From Diplonema papillatum (lineage: Eukaryota > Euglenozoa > Diplonemea > Diplonemida > Diplonemidae): a DNA stretch of 64,000 nt. This document shows positions 57,540 to 64,000 of the stretch, in pieces (position 1 is the first letter of the stretch; each line of letters begins with the position of its first letter). The stretch spans positions 1 to 64,000 of the forward strand of contig JAPJBO010000828.1 in assembly GCA_030068145.1 (NCBI GenBank). Direction: 5' to 3'. The translations under genes were made by a program, and so were the position numbers. Below the pieces are notes generated by a model that was not told the origin of the DNA, did not search any database, and saw only the letters and a list, made by a program, of their open reading frames with translations.

Positions 57540-59284
57540 CTGATAAAGATCGGAGTGTTTCCATAAGTCACCACACAGAAATGCAGGCCAAAAGTCACCG
57601 GAGAAAGGCTAACTAGATAACGAAGAAAGCCTAACTAGAGAAACAAAAGGCAACGAGACGCATCTTCGTCCTATCCAGGCATAGTTCACCATCTTTCGGG
57701 TCCCAACAAGTGTACTTAACCCCAAATCCCTTTTCAGTAAATCAGGATCGGGCTGTGCTGCGTCCTCAAGGATTGGCACATCTCCCTTTCAGTGCGGCTT
57801 GTGGGTTTGACACCCTAAGCCTCGCACACGTGTTAGACTCCTTGGTCCGTGTTTCAAGACGGGTAGTAGAAGATCGCTGTGTCTGACATGAGCCTGCGAG
57901 CGTTTAACCCCGTCAGGCCAGCGGGAGCAAGGACGTCGGAAGACGCCGACACTTACCCTTCGCTGACGGTGCGAGCAAAACTGAGGCAGCCGACAAGCCG
58001 TCTCGCAACAGAAGCTTGTGATGACTTTGAGGTCTGCAGCTCTTTATACCAATGGCTGTTGTGGCGACGATGCTCTGTTATGCGAGGCCGTTGGCCAACG
58101 CGCTGAAGACGATCGAGAAAGCACATCCGCTTCCAATAATAGGCTATACAGATACGATCGTTCAGGACAGCGGGAGCACCGCCGCGTCACAGGCTACAAG
58201 ACCGGGGTTTTTCGGCGGCGAAAGACAAAGAGGGAGTGCAATCAGCATCAGGAGGTGAGAAGGGCACACGTAAGCCGGGGCAATGTTAAACCCGCCAGAA
58301 AAGCGATGGCCACGCAGTAACGTGTGCGTCATCGCTTGCCACAGTGCACCTTGCATACGACGACGGGTGGCAACCGTCACCGGAAGGGGCACCATCGGGC
58401 GGTGTTGTCGGAGCATAGACAGCGACGGCAGGAAGAACCCCACCGACAATGCAGAAGAGGACGGCAGATTCAAAAACCCCCACTCGGCACGGCCGCCGAT
58501 ACAAGTAAACATGAGAACGCGGGTTGGAAGCAGCAGAGGACGAAGTGGTAGGCACAGAAGAGTGGAATCTGGTGTCAGAAAGCCTCAGCATCCGCATGTG
58601 ACGACATTCTGCATCATTAGCTTGTGGTTACCTATTTGCTCGTGTCAGATCGCCGACGAAAGAAAGCGGCGAGCATCAGCGACTGCTCTGCACAAACGAA
58701 ACCGTGACGACACACAAGAAGGGGCCGAGACGGAGGAAGAGAAGTGCCTGCTGGAAAGAAGAAGGTGATACCGCCCTCTGAAAGGAAAGCCGAAATCTGG
58801 CTGGAAACGGACACCCGACAGACACACAGAAGGACCCGCGAAGTGGTATCCTATAGGACCCCTCAGCATGAGGAGCCTTCCGGCGTTATTTTTAAAAGAA
58901 ACGAAAACGTTTCCGTTATTTCGAAAAAACTAGTAGAAACGGCGTTTCCATCCAACTTAGCCCTAGGGGGGGGGGTCGGTATATAATCGAGAAATTTCTG
59001 AGAGCTTGGGGGACGCGGGAACGCTGGGTCCACCCCCCTTTACCACGCATGGCAGCTTGTCCCCTCGATTCAACGCGTTGGTGCGTTCGTGACACATCTG
59101 AGGATTTTCAGCTAAAACCAGAAAGACCCGGGAAGATTCTCGCGATGCGTGCAGAGGCGTCTGCCCTGCGCGAGCATCCTGCAAGTACAAGTTCGGCTGC
59201 CTGTTTTAGGCTTGTTCAGGGAGATTTCCGGTTCTGGTTTTTTCCTATTCCGGTAAATCCCATCAGTTTTAACCAACATTTCAG
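57540..59284. other. End of intron 2, nothing recognised
   Basis: Several open frames of 60-160 codons exist on both strands, but none shows a recognisable motif. The stretch leads into the exon 3 acceptor. Confidence 0.5.
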
Positions 59285-59375
59285 GTACTATGATATTGCT
59301 CGAAAGCTGATCGAACTTCTTGAAGCAAAGAAAGGGGACGCGCCAGGGAAGGTCAGCATCGAGTTCGAGGACTAG
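59285..59375 (+). CDS. NUBPL: NUBPL/Ind1-type P-loop ATPase, exon 3 (C-terminus)
   Basis: The acceptor AACATTTCAG|G at 59284/59285 supplies the one base needed to complete the Pro codon left by exon 2. The reading YYDIARKLIELLEAKKGD (then APGKVSIEFED, stop) is the amphipathic helix that closes Mrp/NUBPL proteins after the GQPV...AK segment. Phase, position in the protein and sequence type all fit. What remains unproven is the 19.5-kb distance. Confidence 0.75.
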
Positions 59376-60388
59376 GACAGTAGTTCTGCGGCGAGTACAA
59401 GGCGTGGTATGCACGCAAAGCTTTAGCGCTGTTCCCGAGCCTGTCAGGTCATCTACCAGGCATAATACTATGGTGTACACGTGGCAGAGTGTGGAAGTGT
59501 CCCTGGTCATCCTCCTCAGAACCCCAAATCAAGAAACGCCGCAACTGCACACGTTGCGAACGAGAAGTAGTCTCACAGTCTGGCCAACTTCGATTGCCTC
59601 GTCGAGGAAGTACACGCACTCAGAACAATCAAAATAAGCCAGAGCTTGAAAAGGTAGTACAACCGTAACACCAGAGTCTTGGCGAGGAGCACGAGCCCGC
59701 GCCGGTAGCTGGTGGTGTTCTTGCCCAATCTATCTAACCCAAATCTCGCGATGCTTTTGTCATCACGTTCGCTCTTACCGAGACGCACACACGACGCGTG
59801 AAATCAGCTGAACTTCCGCGCGGTGAGTTTCCACTGAAGAGCCCGCGAAAAACACGCGAATATGTTGAATTATGTCAGCAGCAGAATCATTCTGGCCGGT
59901 TTCCGTCACAAAATCTGGAAGCGGCGGGGGTGCCATCTGAGAAAGCTTTCGGCCAGGCTCCTACAAAACCGATTCCTATATCTAGTCCTTTCTGTGTAGC
60001 ATGGGTTCCTGAAAACGTGAACTCCCTCGTCTAGACGCTCAGGCATACCTTTGGACCATGTCTTCGAAGCGAGAGAAGCACCAAGAGGCACCGAAGGGAG
60101 GTAGCTGCTGAGATGTAGACTGATAGTGTCTGTGTGTGCGCGCAAAGCAGCGGGGAGCAATACACCACCAAAAGTCTCCGCCATGAGACTTTTGACAGTT
60201 CACGAAGATCCAGTAATTTCCGCCACCATGAGAGAAACTTCCAGTAGGTTCGACCGAAACGTTCTTGTAAAATAGCATGGACTTGATAGGACCGGGCGCA
60301 ACCTGACCTGCACTCCACTTTCCGCCTCATTAAGAAAAACACTGAAGTGACCCACGACAAGAAAGAAAGAAAGCCAGCGGGCCAGACA
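59376..60388. other. Intergenic stretch between the NUBPL-like gene and the desaturase
   Basis: No gene, RNA gene or clear repeat seen. It should contain the 3' end of the first gene and the promoter and leader of the second. Confidence 0.55.
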
Positions 60389-61591
60389 ATGGGATTCGAA
60401 AAGAAGGATATCGGCGGGGATCCGCTTCAAGACCCATTGGAAGCTAAGCACTCGTATGGTATGTGGGAGAAATATGAGCCCTTCCTGGATGTCCTTCCGA
60501 CAGTGCTGCCGCGTGCTTTCGAAGACCGCGTTCTGCACCCCGCGGCTCGCTACATGCTCGTCGATCCGGAACGTGACACAATTTGCCTGAGACACATACT
60601 GGTGTGGACGTGTGTCAACCTCCCAATGGCCTGTTACATACTGTGGTACGCCGACGTGGAATCCTGGATTTTCTGGCCGCTGGTCGCCTGTTACTATTTC
60701 CTCTGGTTCACAGCGATGGATACATACGTCCTTCAGCTCCACATCATGTCCCACCGCAAAGTATTCACTCCTGCCTTCGCTCCGGTCATGTGGCACTACT
60801 ACGTGTCTATTCTCGGACCCATTTTTGGTGAAACTCCAGAAACCTACTACGTCCATCACATCGGCATGCACCACAAGTACAACAACTACTTTGACGATCT
60901 CTCGTGCACCCTCACGTACCAGCGTGACTCTTTTGTACACTGGCTAACCTACTTCTACAAGTTTCTAACGATTTATCCCGACCTGTTCAGGGTATTCTAT
61001 GGAGAAAACAACAAGCTTCTGGCACGATTCTTGGCCGGGGAGGGGCTTTGGTTTGGTTTTCTCGTGTACGCTGCATCTCAAAGGTTTGTCCCGGCGATGT
61101 TAGTTCTCTTGATGCCCGTCCTCGTTATGCGAGGCGGCATGATGGCCGGCAACTGGGGTCAGCACGCGTTCATCAACCCCGATGAACCGACGACGAACTT
61201 CGGCCATTCTGTGAATATTATTAATTCTTCGTACAATCGCCGGTGCTTCAACGACGGATACCATATAACGCACCACATGCACCCCTCCGCGCACTATGCT
61301 GAGCTGCCGGCACTGTTCCTGAAAGAACTACCGACTCTCGCCGAACACGACGTCATTGTCTTCTCCCACCCTCACTGGGACTTCGCCGCCATCTGGTTCC
61401 ACCTCATGACCAAGAACTACGATGAGCTGGCCCGCCGGTTCGTACATATCGGTAGCGGCCCTAAACGCACCCACGAAGAGATCAAAGTGCTCCTAAAAGC
61501 TCGCACACGCCCAATTTACCGCCGGGACCAGTTCTCCACGGAGACTCACGCTCTCCAAAAACAAGCGCCTTCCGCAACTAAGCAAGACTGA
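60389..61591 (+). CDS. Membrane fatty acid desaturase family protein
   Basis: 400 residues, intronless. Start at the ATG 60389; the open frame extends 14 codons upstream without another ATG. Three histidine clusters define the diiron membrane desaturase/hydroxylase fold: HIMSH (118-122), HHIGMHH (156-162) and HITHHMHPSAH (292-302), with an additional NWGQH (255-259). Hydrophobic segments at about 67-87, 92-112, 128-148 and 218-247 fit a four-helix integral membrane protein, probably in the ER or plastid envelope. The C-terminal 70 residues are soluble and basic. No cytochrome b5 domain is fused. Substrate and regiospecificity cannot be told from the sequence, and a hydroxylase or sphingolipid-type enzyme of the same fold is possible. 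Confidence 0.88.
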   Translation: MGFEKKDIGGDPLQDPLEAKHSYGMWEKYEPFLDVLPTVLPRAFEDRVLHPAARYMLVDPERDTICLRHILVWTCVNLPMACYILWYADVESWIFWPLVACYYFLWFTAMDTYVLQLHIMSHRKVFTPAFAPVMWHYYVSILGPIFGETPETYYVHHIGMHHKYNNYFDDLSCTLTYQRDSFVHWLTYFYKFLTIYPDLFRVFYGENNKLLARFLAGEGLWFGFLVYAASQRFVPAMLVLLMPVLVMRGGMMAGNWGQHAFINPDEPTTNFGHSVNIINSSYNRRCFNDGYHITHHMHPSAHYAELPALFLKELPTLAEHDVIVFSHPHWDFAAIWFHLMTKNYDELARRFVHIGSGPKRTHEEIKVLLKARTRPIYRRDQFSTETHALQKQAPSATKQD

Positions 61592-61830
61592 CAAGGTTGA
61601 GCCATCCAGTGCTGCAGAGTCAGTCGCATCCCGCTACGAGACTTCTCTTTTTTGCGGTCCACGGCCAGTGATTTATACAGGAATTCAGCCCCCTGCAGGA
61701 AGTCCATTGCAAGGTTGGGGTCCACCATTTTTTGCTTTGTGGCGAGTGACCCGGCCTGGGCGAGCGACCGCGAGCAGAGAAGTAGCTTCTACCCGGTGTT
61801 AACCCAATACAACCAGGGATTATCCTGCAT

Positions 61831-62364
61831 CAGTGCTCTCGCTTACGAAAAAGTGGGTGAGGAATTCCTCACCTTTTTCCCGTTGGTCAGTCTACTCTCT
61901 GCTGGGCGTGGGCTGGCGGGCAGAAGTTTGGGGCTGCCACGGGGGCTGGAGCCGAGAAAGAGAGTCGAGGCCCAGAAGCAGCCCCGGATTTCTTGACAGG
62001 TTTTCTCCGAGACGACACAAGTGCCTTGTTCCATGTGATCTCTGGTCTGCGTCTACTCATGCCAATGATTTACCAGCACGCAGTATCGAGTGGTGGTTGA
62101 ATTTGAAATGGGCTGTTGCCTTCAGGAAATGTGCAGTGTTTATTGTGAGTACCGTTTGCCGGGGGCCGGAGCCCCCCGGACCCCTCCCTGGAGAAAAGCT
62201 CCTCGGTCTCAGAGCGACAAAAGAAGGTTGGTCGGGAAACCGAGGCAAAAACGAAGCTAATAGCCTGCACAACACGGGGGGGGGGATTTTTGGGGGCACA
62301 AAAAAAGCAAGCCTCAAACAGGGTTTTGAATTCCTCACCAAAAGTGAGGTTAGCGGGAGCACTG
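61831..62364. mobile_element. hAT-type nonautonomous element, copy A
   Basis: 534 bp with ends CAGTGCTCTCGCTTACGAAA and (complement) GGTTAGCGGGAGCACTG. It is flanked by a perfect 8-bp duplication TCCTGCAT (61823-61830, 62365-62372). CAGTG/CACTG ends and an 8-bp duplication are hAT hallmarks. No transposase inside. Confidence 0.9.
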
Positions 62365-62372
62365 TCCTGCAT

Positions 62373-62758
62373 GGTTACAAAGGGTTCTTCACCAAAAAAA
62401 GGGACTATTTTTGTTTCAGATAGTCAACCTCGGCAACTGGCAGGATGGCCGCCTCGCATCGACTACCTCAACAGGGTTGTATTTCTCCTCCGGGTGAAGA
62501 ACCTAGGCGGACGGCTCGGAGACCTCAAGGTCGGATGCGTTTATGGGTTTAGCGTCGTGCGACAGCGCACGTGACTCCGCGCTCGCAGGCCTGCGAGACT
62601 AGCGTCGCGCACCCGCTCCGATTCATCCCATCGCAGACTTGAGGATTTCCGTGAAGAATCGAAAGTTCAAGGAGGACGGAACGTTCTAATTGTTAGAGTT
62701 AGTCCAGGGGATTAGTTTCCGTTGCAGATTTAGACCGACGGTTTAAATCTGCAAACCG
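62373..62758. other. Spacer between the two hAT-type elements
   Basis: No coding or RNA signal recognised. Confidence 0.55.
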
Positions 62759-62766
62759 GACTTGGC

Positions 62767-63412
62767 CAGTGCTCCCGCTAACGAAAAAGTGCGAGGAATT
62801 CCTCAAAAAAAAAAGAGGCTCGAAAAAAGAGGGTGAGGAATTCCTCATGAGGAATTCCTCACCTTTTTCCCGTTGGTGGTATCGTGTAGCCAAAGCACTG
62901 CATCACAGTCTACTCATGGGCTGGCGGGCAGAGCCACGGGGGCTGGAGCCGAGAAAGAGAGTCGAGGATCAGAAGCAGCCCTGGATTTCTTGACAGATTC
63001 TCTACGAGTCGACACAAGTGCCTTGTTCCATGTGATCTCTGGTCTGTGTCTACTCGTGCCAATGACTCACCAGCACGCAGTGTCGAGTGGTGGTTGAATT
63101 TGAAATGGGCTGTTGCCTCCAGGAATGTGCAGTGTTTATTGTGACAAACAGACTGAGAAGTGCAAACTTTCTCCACCTGTACCGTACCGTTCGCCGGGGG
63201 GCAAAGCCCCCCGGACCCTCCCTGGAGAAAAGTCTTCTCGGTCTCAGAGCGGCAAACGAAAGTTGGTCGGGAATCCAAGGCAAACACGAAGCTAATAACC
63301 TGATAGCCTGCACAACATGGGAGGTGAAAAAAATTGGGGGGCACCAAAAAAAAAACAAGCCCAAAACAGGTTTTGGATTTCCTCACCAAAAGTGAGGTTA
63401 GCGGGAGCACTG
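62767..63412. mobile_element. hAT-type nonautonomous element, copy B
   Basis: 646 bp, ends CAGTGCTCCCGCTAACGAAA and TTAGCGGGAGCACTG, flanked by a perfect 8-bp duplication GACTTGGC (62759-62766, 63413-63420). The interior is homologous to copy A, with extra GAGGAATTCCTC palindromes near the left end. Confidence 0.9.
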
Positions 63413-63420
63413 GACTTGGC

Positions 63421-64000
63421 CGGGAAAAAGAATGTTAAAAAAAACGGTGTTCAAAGTAAGTATAGGCGGGGGGTGTGTTTGTAGCAGTGTGCTGAAGGTG
63501 CTGGAAGGCTGCCCAGCCGCTGCCGTTCAATTGTGTTCAGCTTCGGGTCGGCAGGTTGCAGCTACCACTGTGCTTCATTACCGGGCCAGGGTCCTGTTGG
63601 ACAGTTGAGTAACCACACGAGCTACGAGTGGCCCACACATGATAAAGGGGGCGGAATTATTGTTGCCCAATTTTTCCCGTGAAAACAAAATTTATTGGTG
63701 ACAAAACGTTCCTATTATTGGGCTTTTTCCAATGGCTATCAAGGGTGAGTGGCAATATTTCCGTCGCGCCTTCGGTGCGATGCTGCTAAAAATACGCTAA
63801 AAATGTTGTTGTAAGCACGGCGGTGCAGGTGCAGATACACCAAAACCGTGGACCTATTATCATAGGAAGCATAGGAAAATAGGTCCCAGGTCCACCCCTT
63901 TAGCTGCCTGACGAGACTGTCTGGTTACGATTTTGACTGTTTTTGGAGCGTGTCCCGATATGGCACCCAACCCCACAGGCCAGAAGCATTCGGAAACCCC
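63421..64000. other. Right edge of the window, nothing recognised
   Basis: No gene or clear repeat seen. A short GGTCCACGG/CCTGGGACC-like symmetry near 63850-63895 is too weak to name. Confidence 0.5.

Larger units (their letters stand above)
39789..59284 (+). other. NUBPL-like gene, intron 2 (about 19.5 kb)
   Basis: Donor GTATGC at 39789, acceptor TTTCAG at 59279-59284. The two phases match (CC|G = Pro). It contains two DIRS-type retrotransposons, palindromic repeat arrays, foldback repeats and a minus-strand unknown ORF cluster. The call depends on exon 3 being right. Confidence 0.72.

Noticed and set aside
59049..59284. Upstream part of the open frame that ends in exon 3
   Set aside because: It shows no family resemblance, whereas the residues right after the TTTCAG acceptor do; it is intron sequence open by chance.

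Overview
This is a eukaryotic nuclear segment with very many transposable elements, most likely from a unicellular alga or other protist. Two host genes are visible, and one of them is split by long spliceosomal-type introns (GT...AG with matching phases). Almost everything else is mobile DNA: non-LTR retrotransposons, tyrosine-recombinase (DIRS-type) retrotransposons, a Mutator-like (MULE) transposon, pogo-type MITEs with TA target duplications, hAT-type elements with 8-bp duplications, foldback repeats and microsatellites. I cannot name the species from the sequence.

Layout. 1-680: a small inverted-repeat element made of nested tandem arrays. 685-3233: pogo-like MITEs around a fragment of a pogo/Tigger DDE transposase. 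3.4-4.1 kb: low-complexity and tandem repeats. About 4489-11296: a minus-strand non-LTR retrotransposon with a restriction-like endonuclease, inserted into another copy of the same MITE. 11.9-13.0 kb: two more MITE copies and a degraded ORF. 14563-19440: a complete MULE with a perfect 9-bp duplication, whose transposase carries a C-terminal OTU-type cysteine protease domain. 19807-31755: two copies of a second non-LTR retrotransposon family between 54-bp direct repeats. The first copy is 5'-truncated. The second is full length and encodes ORF1, an in-frame UGA, an AlkB-like 2-oxoglutarate/Fe(II) dioxygenase domain, a canonical 2A ribosome-skipping motif, an APE endonuclease, a reverse transcriptase and a Cys/His-rich tail.

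34465-59375: a host gene for a NUBPL/Ind1-type P-loop ATPase (mitochondrial complex I Fe-S assembly factor). Its three exons are separated by introns of 4.6 kb and 19.5 kb. The second intron holds two nearly identical DIRS-type elements head to tail (period about 4.31 kb), foldback repeats and an unknown two-ORF minus-strand cluster. 60389-61591: an intronless membrane fatty-acid-desaturase-family gene. 61831-63412: two hAT-type nonautonomous elements, each with a perfect 8-bp duplication.

The main candidate for an undescribed system is the full-length retrotransposon at 23.7-31.7 kb. It is organised as one 2613-codon reading frame, broken only by a UGA, in which an apparently intact AlkB-type dioxygenase is set between ORF1 and a 2A motif ahead of the endonuclease/RT. 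The MULE-OTU fusion, the DIRS tandem with the recombinase gene upstream of RT, and the 19.5-kb transposon-filled intron are secondary points of interest.
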